Of a stretch of 64,000 bases of DNA, positions 1 through 9,625 are shown one piece after another. Each line of letters begins with the position of its first letter. Position 1 is the stretch's first letter. The notes beneath the pieces were generated by a model. It ran no database searches. It worked only from the letters and a program-made list of their open reading frames with translations, and was not told the origin of the DNA. Origin of the DNA: Liquorilactobacillus ghanensis DSM 18630 (GTDB taxonomy: Bacteria; Bacillota; Bacilli; Lactobacillales; Lactobacillaceae). Location: NCBI RefSeq assembly GCF_001435235.1, contig NZ_AZGB01000003.1, forward strand, positions 62,001-126,000, given 5' to 3'. The position numbers were made by a program, and so were the translations under genes.

Positions 1-324
1 CAAGCTGGTTTGAGTAAAGAGATAACTTTTAAGCAGCAAGCGCTCAAGGATTTCAAGACAACTTTGGAAAATGGGGTAATTGTGGCCAATCCGCCTTATG
101 GTCAGCGCTTAAGTGACCAAACTGGAGTGCGGCAATTATACAAGCAAATGGGAACTGTATTTCGACCATTAACGACTTGGAGTAAGTATATTTTAACGAG
201 TGATTTGATGTTTGAGAATTTTTATGGACAGCGGGCTAATAAACGCCGTAAATTATATAATGGAGCCTTGCGAACGGATTTATTCCAATATTGGGGTCAA
301 AGAAAATCCACACATAAAGATTAA
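1..324 (+). CDS. RlmL/YpsC-type RNA methyltransferase, C-terminal part
   Basis: This is the 3' end of a gene that begins before the window; the frame is open from base 1. The visible 107 residues contain the motif NPPYGQRL (about residue 30), the motif IV of N6-adenine and N2-guanine SAM-dependent methyltransferases. A tail rich in basic residues (RANKRRKLYNGALR) follows, as in the THUMP-domain rRNA guanine-N2 methyltransferases of the RlmL/YpsC group. Such enzymes methylate 23S rRNA in the cytoplasm. The THUMP domain and SAM-binding motif I are outside the window, so the exact target base cannot be stated. A TTG at position 10 is internal, not a start. Confidence 0.8.
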   Translation, partial: QAGLSKEITFKQQALKDFKTTLENGVIVANPPYGQRLSDQTGVRQLYKQMGTVFRPLTTWSKYILTSDLMFENFYGQRANKRRKLYNGALRTDLFQYWGQRKSTHKD

Positions 325-419
325 GATTTGCCAAATTGAAGGATTAAATTTGAGCCGCAATCGGCTACTTGATTATACTAAAAGTAGTAATTAGGATTAG
401 ATAGGCGGGAAAATAATTA

Positions 420-794
420 ATGAAAAAATATTTTTTTTATCAACCAGATTTACCGACATCAATTATCTGCTGGTCATATAGTTTGATCGTTTTACTAATC
501 AGTATTTTATTGTGGCTGGAAATTACGGTATTTCAAATTTGGACAGTGCTGGTTTTCTTGTTGTTTTTAGTAGTCGCTGGTGTGCAGCTCTTTTTCCGAC
601 GAGTTGAAATTACACCAACAGAACTGATTTTACATACAGTTATTCCGCAAAACACCAAAAGATTTGCTTTAGCTGACATCAAGGATCTGCAAGCTCGGCG
701 TTGGTTGCTCTCTTTTGCAACTAAATATCGCCGACAACAAATTATTATCAATCCCCGAGATCGGCAAAAACTGTATGATATTTTGAAAAAATAA
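420..794 (+). CDS. EbsA-like small membrane protein
   Basis: A 124-residue protein. Two hydrophobic segments (about residues 16-35 and 40-58) form a hairpin in the membrane, followed by a basic cytoplasmic tail with a PH-like pattern (RRVEITPTELILH, then a run ending INPRDRQKLYDILKK). The size, topology and position next to an RNA methyltransferase gene resemble the EbsA family of lactic acid bacteria, named after an Enterococcus locus and sometimes labelled pore-forming; its molecular role is not settled. The gene stands alone between the methyltransferase and fhs. I see no strong Shine-Dalgarno sequence beyond GGCGGGAAA just upstream. The family call is tentative. Confidence 0.5.
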   Translation: MKKYFFYQPDLPTSIICWSYSLIVLLISILLWLEITVFQIWTVLVFLLFLVVAGVQLFFRRVEITPTELILHTVIPQNTKRFALADIKDLQARRWLLSFATKYRRQQIIINPRDRQKLYDILKK

Positions 795-844
795 ATTAAT
801 GTCCGGTTTTAGATTATAAAAAAGTTATTTTTAAGGATAAGTTA

Positions 845-873
845 ATGACAATCGACGGAATTTAATCTATACT
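845..873 (+). promoter_or_regulatory. Promoter of fhs
   Basis: ATGACA (845-850) and TATACT (868-873) are separated by 17 bp, a near-consensus sigma-A promoter. It lies 32 bases before the fhs start, with GGGGAGG in between. Confidence 0.6.
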
Positions 874-904
874 GAAATCATCAACCAAGGGGAGGATTTC
901 ACCA

Positions 905-2563
905 TTGACAGATATTGAAATTGCACAGCAGACAAAAATGGAAAAAATTACGCAGATTGCAGCTAAACTTGGGCTGACTTCTGATCAAATTGAACAATAC
1001 GGCGATTATAAAGCTAAAATTAAATTAACACCCGAGCAGGCTGAAAAATCATTCGGCAAATTAGTCTTGGTGACTTCAATTAATCCGACACCAGCTGGAG
1101 AAGGCAAATCAACAGTTACGGTTGGCCTTGGTGATGCTTTGACACAGTTACACCAAAAAGCAGCCATTGCCTTGCGTGAACCGTCTTTAGGACCAGTTAT
1201 GGGGATGAAAGGCGGCGCAACTGGTGGTGGTTATTCACAAGTAGTTCCGATGGAAGATATCAACTTGCATTTTACAGGTGATATGCATGCTTTGACGACT
1301 GCCAACAATACACTGGCAGCTTTGATCGATAATCATATTTATCAAGGCAATAGTTTGAATTTAGATCCGCGCCGGATTTTATGGAAACGGGTTTTGGATA
1401 TTAATGATCGGGCTTTACGACATATTGTAATTGGTTTAGGCAGTCCAACTTCGGGAGTACCGCGCGAAGATGGCTTTGATATCACTGTAGCTAGTGAATT
1501 AATGGCAATTCTATGCTTGGCTGAAGATTTGGCAGATTTGAAACGCCGGATCGGCCGCATTGTAATTGGATATACTTATGATAAAAAACCAGTAACAGTT
1601 GACCAATTACATGTTACTGGGGCTATTTCACTTTTATTAAAAGATGCGATCAAACCTAATTTAGTTCAGACTTTAGCGCATACGCCGGCAATTATTCATG
1701 GTGGACCGTTTGCTAACATTGCTCATGGCTGCAACAGTGTATTGGCGACCCGTACGGCTTTGAAATTGGCAGATTATACAGTTACTGAAGCAGGCTTCGG
1801 TGCCGATTTAGGTGCCGAGAAATTTATGGATATTAAAGCTCCCGTGTTGGGTAAAACACCAGATGCTGTTGTAATTGTAGCAACAGTGCGGGCCTTGAAG
1901 ATGCACGGTGGCGTTGCTAAAGATCAGTTACAGTTGGAAAATATTCCAGCATTGACGGCTGGTTTTGCTAACCTGCAGCGGCATATTGCCAGCATGAAAC
2001 GTTATGGTGTTCCGGTCGTAGTTGCAATCAATCAGTTTACGGCTGATACAGCAGCAGAACTGGCTAAATTACAAGAACTGTGCCAACAAAATAATACACC
2101 GGCCGAAGTAGCAAATGTTTGGGCTCATGGTGGCAGTGGTGCACTTAACTTAGCAAAAGAAGTGCTCCGGCTGACTAAGCAGGACAGTCAGTTTGTACCG
2201 TTATATCAAGCTGATATGGATTTGACAGCAAAAATCAACCAAGTTGTGACCCAGATTTATGGTGGTCAAAAGGTGGAATTCAGTGCAAAAGCCAAACGGC
2301 AGCTGCGTCAGTTTAAACGACGAGGCTGGGATAAATTACCGGTATGTATGGCAAAAACTCAGTATTCATTATCAGATAGTCCTAAGTTGATTGGGGCGCC
2401 AACTGATTTTGCGATTCATGTTCGTGAACTGGTACCCAAGTTAGGTGCGGGCTTTATTGTTGCTTTGACGGGGAACGTTTTGACGATGCCAGGCTTGCCG
2501 AAAGTTCCGGCAGCCAGCAAAATGGATCTAGCTGATGATGGCACGATCAGTGGTCTTTACTAG
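905..2563 (+). CDS. fhs: Formate--tetrahydrofolate ligase
   Basis: The 552-residue enzyme joins formate to tetrahydrofolate with ATP, giving 10-formyl-THF for purine and fMet-tRNA synthesis. The length matches the family (about 556). The P-loop-like [11 protein letters not shown] is at residues 60-70, followed by the conserved [18 protein letters not shown] and, in the C-terminal half, the [14 protein letters not shown] block. The start is taken as TTG at 905 because GGGGAGG sits about 8-9 bases upstream; an ATG at 938 has no such site. The gene has its own promoter and terminator. In this window the formate can come from pyruvate formate-lyase (pflB), a link that follows from pathway knowledge. 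Confidence 0.95.
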   Translation: MTDIEIAQQTKMEKITQIAAKLGLTSDQIEQYGDYKAKIKLTPEQAEKSFGKLVLVTSINPTPAGEGKSTVTVGLGDALTQLHQKAAIALREPSLGPVMGMKGGATGGGYSQVVPMEDINLHFTGDMHALTTANNTLAALIDNHIYQGNSLNLDPRRILWKRVLDINDRALRHIVIGLGSPTSGVPREDGFDITVASELMAILCLAEDLADLKRRIGRIVIGYTYDKKPVTVDQLHVTGAISLLLKDAIKPNLVQTLAHTPAIIHGGPFANIAHGCNSVLATRTALKLADYTVTEAGFGADLGAEKFMDIKAPVLGKTPDAVVIVATVRALKMHGGVAKDQLQLENIPALTAGFANLQRHIASMKRYGVPVVVAINQFTADTAAELAKLQELCQQNNTPAEVANVWAHGGSGALNLAKEVLRLTKQDSQFVPLYQADMDLTAKINQVVTQIYGGQKVEFSAKAKRQLRQFKRRGWDKLPVCMAKTQYSLSDSPKLIGAPTDFAIHVRELVPKLGAGFIVALTGNVLTMPGLPKVPAASKMDLADDGTISGLY

Positions 2564-2649
2564 GTTGTAGCTTGAGGAATGAATTCTTGAAAGCATTTTG
2601 AATTAAATTCGCTTTAACGAATTCAGCAGTTAATCATAACTATTCTTGT

Positions 2650-2684
2650 AAAAAACTGTGGCTAATCTTGCCGCAGTTTTTTAG
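2650..2684 (+). terminator. Rho-independent terminator of fhs
   Basis: The arms AAAAAACTGTGGC and GCCGCAGTTTTTT flank a 7-base loop and end in a T run. Confidence 0.85.
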
Positions 2685-2803
2685 CATTTGGTGCAAATAC
2701 TAAAAAACTGGTAGTTATTTAAAAATATTTAGTTTATGCTGGATTTAAGTTAGGTTATAATTAAGTAATTATCTTTTTGAGTGGAAAGTGAGGAGCAGAT
2801 TTA

Positions 2804-3250
2804 ATGCCGATTTATTTTTTGCTGATGGCAGCCGTTGTTTTGCTGGATCAGCTGGTTAAGTATTATGTTGTTCACAACATCCCGCTTAATACAAGTGTAA
2901 ACTTTATCAATCATGTTCTGGCTTTGGCACATATTCGTAATTATGGTGCTGCTTGGAATATTTTAACTGGTCAGCAGCTGTTTTTTTTCATTATTACGTT
3001 GGCCGCTTTAGCTGTTTTAGGATATCTTTTTAAAAAAAATTGGCATGATTGGCTTTATGCTTTAGGAATCAGCTTGATGATCGGTGGAACCTTGGGTAAT
3101 TTTATTGATCGGCTTAGGATCGGTTACGTGGTTGATATGTTTGAACTGAAGTTTGTCAATTTTCCAGTGTTCAATGTTGCTGATGCTGCCTTAAGTGTGG
3201 GTGTTGTTATTTTATTGTTAGCTATTTTACGAGATGGTCGGCATGAGTGA
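2804..3250 (+). CDS. lspA: Lipoprotein signal peptidase (signal peptidase II)
   Basis: The 148-residue membrane aspartyl protease removes the signal peptide from prolipoproteins after lipid attachment. Four hydrophobic segments are visible (about 3-20, 60-76, 84-100, 126-144). The two catalytic aspartates are D102 in GNFIDR and D127 in FNVADAALSVG. The conserved N-terminal DQLVKY and central RNYGAAW motifs are also present. The ATG follows a GTGAGGAG sequence. A TATAAT at 2756 preceded 17 bp upstream by TTTATG may be the promoter. Its end overlaps the next gene, so the two are probably co-transcribed, an arrangement common in Firmicutes. Confidence 0.95.
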   Translation: MPIYFLLMAAVVLLDQLVKYYVVHNIPLNTSVNFINHVLALAHIRNYGAAWNILTGQQLFFFIITLAALAVLGYLFKKNWHDWLYALGISLMIGGTLGNFIDRLRIGYVVDMFELKFVNFPVFNVADAALSVGVVILLLAILRDGRHE

Positions 3251-4151
3251 AGAAGTTCAGATTACCAAACAAACCGGCCGCTTAGATAAAGTGGCTGCGC
3301 AATTATTTCCTGATTATTCTCGCAGTCAACTGCAACGTTTAATTGTTGCGGGTGATTTGTTGGTAAACGATCAGCAAGTAGTTGCCAAATATCAGGTGCG
3401 AACTGGTGATCGGCTTAAGTTGACACCACCGCCAATTCAGCATTTGAGTTTAGAACCGGAAAATATTCCGTTGGATATTGTCTATGAAGATGCTGATTTA
3501 TTAGTTGTAAATAAACCGCAAGGAATGGTTGTTCATCCGGCACCTGGGCATCCTAACCATACTTTGGTTAATGCTTTGCTGTATCATTGCCCCTTGTCAA
3601 CTATTAATGGTACCTATCGGCCGGGGATCGTCCATCGAATTGACAAGGATACTTCGGGTTTGCTGATGGTTGCCAAAAATGATCTGGCTCACCAGGCTTT
3701 GGCAAAGCAGCTAAAAGCTAAGAAAAATTTACGTGAATATACGGCGCTGGTACATGGCAGAATGCCCAATGATCAAGGAACGATCATTGCACCGCTGGGA
3801 CGTTCCCGCCGCGATCGAAAAAAACAAGCAGTGGTTGCTGACGGTCGTCCAGCGATTACACATTATCGTGTGATCAAACGCTATCAATACTTTACGCTGA
3901 TTAAATGTGTTCTTGAAACTGGTCGAACGCATCAAATCCGGGTTCACTTGCGTTATTTAGGTTTTCCACTGGCTGGAGATCCTTTATATGGTCCGACTAA
4001 AACCTTAAAAGGGCACGGTCAATTTTTACACGCCGGTAAATTAGGGTTTGAACATCCGCGGACTCACCAAGAAATGATTTTTGAAGCACCATTACCGGAA
4101 ATTTTCCAAAAAACTTTGGAAAAGCTTGACAAAAATGAAAATTTCAAGTAA
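3234..4151 (+). CDS. RluD-family 23S rRNA pseudouridine synthase
   Basis: The protein has 305 residues from ATG 3234, or 302 from ATG 3243; both overlap the end of lspA. An S4 RNA-binding domain covers about residues 14-75 (GRLDKVAAQLF ... VNDQQVV). The catalytic domain contains HRIDKDTSGLLMVAK with the nucleophile D137, and the RTHQIRVHL motif near residue 226. The enzyme isomerises uridines in large-subunit rRNA; paralogues differ in target (RluD at 1911/1915/1917, RluC at other sites) and the sequence alone does not decide. It is followed directly by the pyr attenuator, with no separate terminator seen between them. Confidence 0.9.
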   Translation: MVGMSEEVQITKQTGRLDKVAAQLFPDYSRSQLQRLIVAGDLLVNDQQVVAKYQVRTGDRLKLTPPPIQHLSLEPENIPLDIVYEDADLLVVNKPQGMVVHPAPGHPNHTLVNALLYHCPLSTINGTYRPGIVHRIDKDTSGLLMVAKNDLAHQALAKQLKAKKNLREYTALVHGRMPNDQGTIIAPLGRSRRDRKKQAVVADGRPAITHYRVIKRYQYFTLIKCVLETGRTHQIRVHLRYLGFPLAGDPLYGPTKTLKGHGQFLHAGKLGFEHPRTHQEMIFEAPLPEIFQKTLEKLDKNENFK

Positions 4152-4159
4152 ATTTAAAG

Positions 4160-4845
<686 letters not shown>

Positions 4846-4861
4846 TGTACCAACCATTTTA

Positions 4862-4962
4862 ATTGACTCCAGAGAGAGCAAAAAGGTTGAAGATCTTCGC
4901 CTAATACCTAGTGCGGACAGACTTTAAGCTAACCTGGATCAGCCTTGATTCAGGTTTTTTTG
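4862..4962 (+). promoter_or_regulatory. Second PyrR-type attenuator between pyrR and pyrP
   Basis: ACTCCAGAGAGAGC (4866-4879) resembles the PyrR loop consensus with one variation in the GAGGCU part. The terminator AACCTGGATCA/TGATTCAGGTT (4931-4955) ends in a run of T. A start codon search that ignores this leader would extend pyrP wrongly into it. Confidence 0.75.
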
Positions 4963-4982
4963 TACAGGAAGGAAGACATACT

Positions 4983-6269
4983 TTGCAAACATCACCCAAA
5001 AAAGAATTTCGAAATGAAGAAGCCATTTTAGATATTAAAGATCGACCACCATTTTTACATTGGCTGGTTTTATCAGTTCAGCATTTATTTACCATGTTCG
5101 GTGCTACCGTGTTGGTTCCACTGCTGATTGGCATTAACCCGAGCATTGCCTTATTCAGTTCCGGTGTCGGAACATTGGTATATATTTTGTGTACTAAGGC
5201 TAAAATACCGGCTTATCTGGGTTCAAGCTTTGCTTTTGTGGTAACTATGCAGGCGTTGATGAAAACCGATGGCTACCCGGCAGTTGCCCAAGGAGCAATT
5301 TCTGCAGGCTTGGTCTATGTAGTGGTTTCATTGATCATTTCCCAGTTTGGTTCAAATTGGGTCGACCATGTTTTGCCACCAGTTGTTGTCGGACCAATCA
5401 TTGTGGTCATTGGTTTGTCATTAGCAACGACGGCCGCCAATGATGCGATGATGAATAATTCGCATTATGATTTAAAGTATTTTGCCGTAGCAATTTTTAC
5501 CTTACTGATCACAATTATTTTTAATATGTATTTGAAGGGCTTTCCTAGTATGATTCCGGTATTGCTGGGAATCGTTGCTGGTTATGTTATGGCTATGATT
5601 GTTGGAATTGTAAACCTGCAGTCGATTGTAGCAGCTAAATGGTTTTCTTTGCCGGCGTTTGATGCCATGTTTATTAATTACCACTTCAAATGGTACCCGG
5701 CGGCAATTATTGGGATGGCACCAATTGCGTTTGTAACGATGACTGAGCATATGGGTCACATCATGGTGTTGAACAAATTAACCAAGCGCAACTTTTTTAA
5801 AGATCCTGGGCTGCACCGTACCTTGTTTGGTGATGGTTTATCGTCAATTATTGCCGGTTTTGTCGGTGGCCCGCCAACGACTTCTTATGGTGAGAATATC
5901 GGAGTTTTGGCAATGACTAAAGTTCATAGTGTCTGGGTGTTGGGTGGAGCAGCATTGTTTGCAATTATATTCAGTTTTGTTGGTAAAATCAGTGCCATGA
6001 TCCAATCAATTCCCAGTCCGGTAATCGGCGGAATCAGTTTCCTTTTATTTGGGATGATTGCTTCAAATGGTTTGCGGATCTTAGTTGATAATCATGTGAA
6101 TTATGAATTAAAACGAAATTTGGTAATTACTTCAGTTATTTTGGTAATCGGACTTGGTGGAACATATTTGCAATTGGGTAAGTTTCAGTTAACCAGCATA
6201 GCATTAGCAACCGTCTTTGGAATTGTTTTGAACTTAATTCTGCCAGCAAAAGCCAGCAGCGAAAAATAA
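4983..6269 (+). CDS. pyrP: Uracil permease (NCS2 / UraA-PyrP family)
   Basis: The 428-residue, multi-spanning protein imports uracil by proton symport. The N-terminus DRPPFLHWLVLSVQHLFTMFG is the typical opening of PyrP/UraA proteins, and the substrate-site segment TEHMGH and the later PPTTSYGENIG motif are present. The open frame extends back to GTG 4911, but that lies inside the attenuator terminator; TTG 4983, with GGAAGGAAG about 8 bases before it, is the plausible start. It is the second gene of the pyr operon, controlled by the second PyrR loop, so import and synthesis of pyrimidines are adjusted together. Confidence 0.93.
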   Translation: MQTSPKKEFRNEEAILDIKDRPPFLHWLVLSVQHLFTMFGATVLVPLLIGINPSIALFSSGVGTLVYILCTKAKIPAYLGSSFAFVVTMQALMKTDGYPAVAQGAISAGLVYVVVSLIISQFGSNWVDHVLPPVVVGPIIVVIGLSLATTAANDAMMNNSHYDLKYFAVAIFTLLITIIFNMYLKGFPSMIPVLLGIVAGYVMAMIVGIVNLQSIVAAKWFSLPAFDAMFINYHFKWYPAAIIGMAPIAFVTMTEHMGHIMVLNKLTKRNFFKDPGLHRTLFGDGLSSIIAGFVGGPPTTSYGENIGVLAMTKVHSVWVLGGAALFAIIFSFVGKISAMIQSIPSPVIGGISFLLFGMIASNGLRILVDNHVNYELKRNLVITSVILVIGLGGTYLQLGKFQLTSIALATVFGIVLNLILPAKASSEK

Positions 6270-6284
6270 AAGGAGCGAATAAAA

Positions 6285-7235
6285 ATGCCGCAAGTTGAAG
6301 AATGTGTCAAGATGTCTAACTTTGTTTCTGTTGAAGATCTGCCACTGAAGATCGTTGAACAATTGCTCAAACGTGCCAGTTATTTTAAGAATGGTGGTCA
6401 GCCGCCAAAATTCAAGCAGCCCGTCTACGTGGCTAATTTATTTTTTGAAAACAGTACGCGAACACATTGCAGTTTTGAAATGGCTGAACGCAAATTAGGA
6501 TTGACCGTCATTCCGTTTGACCCAGCTACTAGTTCGGTTAAAAAGGGTGAATCGCTTTATGACACACTGTTGGCACTTAATTCAATTGGAGTCCAGTTGG
6601 CAGTTATTCGCCACCCCCAAAACGATTATTATCTGCCACTGCTGGATCTAGCTCCGACGCAGCAATTGAATTTAGGAATTGTTAATGCTGGGGACGGCAG
6701 TGGTCAGCATCCTTCGCAATCGCTATTGGATATGTTAACGATTAAAGAACAGTTTGGTCATTTTGCCGGTTTGAAAATTGCGATTATCGGTGATTTGACA
6801 AACTCACGGGTAGCACGCAGTAATATGCAGTTGCTGCAGCGCTTGGGTGCAGAAATTTATTTTTCCGGTCCTCAATATTGGTATGATGCCGCTGAATTTG
6901 GCCAATATGGTCAGTATCTGCCACTGGATCAGCTGATTGAACAAATGGATGTAGTCATGTTACTGCGGGTACAGCATGAACGCCACCAAAGCGAAGATCA
7001 GTTTGATGTGACAGCTTATCATCAGCAATATGGTTTGACTAAAGAACGTTATCAGAAAATGAAAGACGATGCGATTATCATGCATCCCGGTCCAATTAAC
7101 CGCGGTGTCGAGCTTGATTCAGATTTGGTGGAAGCACCTAAATCGCGTTTTGCTGAACAAATGCGCAATGGCGTTTTTGTTCGGATGGCGATGCTGGAGG
7201 CGGTCATTAACGGACGTAAACTAGGGGGAATTTAA
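6285..7235 (+). CDS. pyrB: Aspartate carbamoyltransferase, catalytic chain
   Basis: The 316-residue enzyme condenses carbamoyl phosphate with aspartate to carbamoyl-aspartate. The carbamoyl-phosphate site STRT is at residues 57-60 ([11 protein letters not shown]), the [14 protein letters not shown] block lies in the middle, and [10 protein letters not shown] near the C-terminus. AAAGGAGCG lies 6-7 bases before ATG 6285, so the longer of two possible N-termini is favoured (the other is ATG 6312). There is no pyrI regulatory subunit, as in other Firmicutes. The gap to pyrC is one base, which suggests translational coupling. Confidence 0.96.
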   Translation: MPQVEECVKMSNFVSVEDLPLKIVEQLLKRASYFKNGGQPPKFKQPVYVANLFFENSTRTHCSFEMAERKLGLTVIPFDPATSSVKKGESLYDTLLALNSIGVQLAVIRHPQNDYYLPLLDLAPTQQLNLGIVNAGDGSGQHPSQSLLDMLTIKEQFGHFAGLKIAIIGDLTNSRVARSNMQLLQRLGAEIYFSGPQYWYDAAEFGQYGQYLPLDQLIEQMDVVMLLRVQHERHQSEDQFDVTAYHQQYGLTKERYQKMKDDAIIMHPGPINRGVELDSDLVEAPKSRFAEQMRNGVFVRMAMLEAVINGRKLGGI

Positions 7236-7236
7236 A

Positions 7237-8529
7237 ATGCTGACATTATTGCAAAATGGAATGGTTTATCAAGCTGGACATCTTCAGCAGCTGGATGTGC
7301 TGCTGAAAGATGACAAAATTGCGGCGATTGGAGTTGAATTAGCGGCTTTGCTGCCGTCAACTGCGGAAGTTAAAAAGTATGATTTGCAAAACTTATTAGT
7401 AACACCGGGGTTGGTTGATGTCCATGTGCACTATCGTCAGCCGGGTTACTCGCAAAAAGAAACCATCAAGACTGGTAGTTTAGCTGCTGCTCACGGTGGT
7501 TTTACCACGGTGGGTGCGATGCCTAACCTTGATCCGGTTCCTGATACCCCAGCAAATCTAAAAGCTGTAATTGATTTAAACCAGCAAGATGGAGTTGTGC
7601 ACATTTTGCAATATGCTGCAATTACCCAGCGACGGCAAGGAAAAGCCGTTAATAATTTGGCTGCATTGAAAGCGGCGGGAGCATTTGCCGTCAGTGATGA
7701 TGGCAGCGGGATTCAATCAGCTGAGGTGATGTATCGGGCGATGCAGCAAGCTGCCGCAGTCGGGCTGCCGCTGGCTGAACATATTGAAGATGAGTCTTTA
7801 TTGTTCAACGGGGTAATCAATGCGGGACCCAAAGCAACTGAATTAAATTTACCGGGAATGTCAAGTTTGAGTGAATCGTCACAATTAGCTCGTGATCTGA
7901 TCTTGGCTCAAGCAACTGGTGTTCATTACCATGCCTGCCATATTTCAACCAAAGCAAGTGTGGCATTGATTCGTTGGGCTAAACAACAGGGGATTCAAGT
8001 TACTTGTGAAGCTTCACCGCATCATCTTTTATTAGCTGATCAAGACATTCCGGCGGATGACAGCAATTATAAAATGAATCCACCGTTGCGTTCCAAAGCG
8101 GATCGCCAGGCTTTGCTTGCCGGATTGGCAGATGGAACGATCGATATGATTGCAACTGATCATGCCCCGCATACCGAAGCTGATAAAGCTGGCGGTTTTT
8201 GTGGTTCGGCTTTTGGAATTACCGGCAGTGAGACAGCATTTAGCATGTTATATACTCAATTGGTTAAAACCCACCAGCTGTCTTTGGAACGACTGCTGGA
8301 GCTGCTGACAATTAAACCGGCACAAGCATTTGGTTTACATCAAGCAGGCGAGTTGTTACCGGGGCGGATCGCTGATATCGCCGTTTTTGATTTGCAGCAT
8401 CCAACGGTGATTTCAGCCCAAGATTATTATTCTAAAGGGAAAAACACCCCATTTACGGGGGAAAAAGTTTATGGCCAGACACAGTTGACTTTTGTTGCTG
8501 GTCAAGCAGTATATCAAAAGGAGGATTGA
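7237..8529 (+). CDS. pyrC: Dihydroorotase
   Basis: The 430-residue amidohydrolase closes carbamoyl-aspartate to dihydroorotate. The zinc-binding [10 protein letters not shown] is at residues 61-70. Further metal or catalytic residues are seen in [16 protein letters not shown] and ATDHAPHT. The size and the HVHYRQPG form place it in the type I class common in Bacillus and lactobacilli. The start has GGGGGAA upstream, and the stop is one base before the carA ATG. Confidence 0.96.
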   Translation: MLTLLQNGMVYQAGHLQQLDVLLKDDKIAAIGVELAALLPSTAEVKKYDLQNLLVTPGLVDVHVHYRQPGYSQKETIKTGSLAAAHGGFTTVGAMPNLDPVPDTPANLKAVIDLNQQDGVVHILQYAAITQRRQGKAVNNLAALKAAGAFAVSDDGSGIQSAEVMYRAMQQAAAVGLPLAEHIEDESLLFNGVINAGPKATELNLPGMSSLSESSQLARDLILAQATGVHYHACHISTKASVALIRWAKQQGIQVTCEASPHHLLLADQDIPADDSNYKMNPPLRSKADRQALLAGLADGTIDMIATDHAPHTEADKAGGFCGSAFGITGSETAFSMLYTQLVKTHQLSLERLLELLTIKPAQAFGLHQAGELLPGRIADIAVFDLQHPTVISAQDYYSKGKNTPFTGEKVYGQTQLTFVAGQAVYQKED

Positions 8530-8530
8530 C

Positions 8531-9625
8531 ATGCAGCGTTATTTAGTTTTAGAGGACGGCAGTATTTATGCCGGTGAAGGTTTTGGTTCGGACGAATTGC
8601 GTGCTGGTGAAGTTGTTTTTACCACCGGAATGACCGGATACCAAGAAGCTGTCAGCGATCAATCGTATGCTGGTCAGATTTTAGTTTTTACTAATCCACT
8701 GATCGGCAATTACGGTGTGAACCTTGATGATTGTGAATCAATTGAACCGGCTTGCAGCGGTGTTGTTTGTCACGAACTGGCACGAGTTTCCAGTAATTGG
8801 CGTCAGCAGGGAACTTTTGCTGATTTTTTAAAACAAATGAATATTCCGGGGATTTCCGGTATAGATACGCGCGCAATTACTAAAAAGCTACGTTCTAAGG
8901 GAACGATGCGCGGTAAATTAACAGCTACCAAAGATCAAGCCCAAGCTGCCATAGCTGATTTGCAGTCACCACAGCCGATTAAATTAAATCAACAGGTCGC
9001 AACTAGCCGGCCTTATCCAAATCCCGGCAGCAAACGCAATGTAGTTGTAGTTGATTTTGGACTAAAGCACAGCATTCTGCGTGAGTTGGCTCAGCGGGAT
9101 TGCAACACGATCGTTATGCCATATACGGCAACAGCTAAACAAATTTTACAGCTGCATCCCGATGGTGTGCTGCTGTCTAATGGACCTGGTGATCCTAAAT
9201 CAATGCCAGAATCGGTGTTGACGATGATTCGTCAGTTGCAAGAAAAACTGCCGTTATTTGGAATCTGTTTAGGGCATCAGCTGTTTGCACTGGCTAATGG
9301 CGCTGATACCTTTAAAATGAAATTCGGACACCGCGGTTTTAATCATCCAGTTAGAGAAATCGCGACCGGGCGGATTTTCTTTACTTCGCAAAACCATGGT
9401 TATGCGGTTGATCCGGCTTCAATTGATAATCGAATTTTGAATGTCACTCATCAAGAAATTAATGACCAAACGGTTGAAGGTCTGCATCATAAGCAGCACC
9501 CGGCTTTCAGTGTTCAATTCCATCCAGATGCAGCGCCGGGTCCGCATGATGCGGTTACTATTTTTGATGATTTTATGCAAATGATCGATTTAAGAAAGGA
9601 AGAACGTCATGCCGAAAAGAACTGA
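8531..9625 (+). CDS. carA: Carbamoyl-phosphate synthase, small (glutaminase) subunit
   Basis: The 364-residue subunit hydrolyses glutamine and passes ammonia to CarB. The class I amidotransferase nucleophile is C246 in [11 protein letters not shown]. Near the C-terminus the usual HPEASPGP appears as HPDAAPGP, so the third triad residue is Asp rather than Glu, a conservative change. The open frame extends upstream to 8492 inside pyrC, but AAAAGGAGG is placed for ATG 8531. The end overlaps carB by 17 bases. Position in the pyr operon makes it the pyrimidine-regulated form (pyrAA). Confidence 0.96.
   Translation: MQRYLVLEDGSIYAGEGFGSDELRAGEVVFTTGMTGYQEAVSDQSYAGQILVFTNPLIGNYGVNLDDCESIEPACSGVVCHELARVSSNWRQQGTFADFLKQMNIPGISGIDTRAITKKLRSKGTMRGKLTATKDQAQAAIADLQSPQPIKLNQQVATSRPYPNPGSKRNVVVVDFGLKHSILRELAQRDCNTIVMPYTATAKQILQLHPDGVLLSNGPGDPKSMPESVLTMIRQLQEKLPLFGICLGHQLFALANGADTFKMKFGHRGFNHPVREIATGRIFFTSQNHGYAVDPASIDNRILNVTHQEINDQTVEGLHHKQHPAFSVQFHPDAAPGPHDAVTIFDDFMQMIDLRKEERHAEKN

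Noticed and set aside
212-394. 60-codon frame overlapping the methyltransferase end
   Set aside because: It lies in another frame of a recognised coding region and has no ribosome binding site or family features.
4911-4982. N-terminal extension of the uracil permease from GTG 4911
   Set aside because: It would code through the attenuator terminator. TTG 4983 has a ribosome binding site and gives the usual family length.
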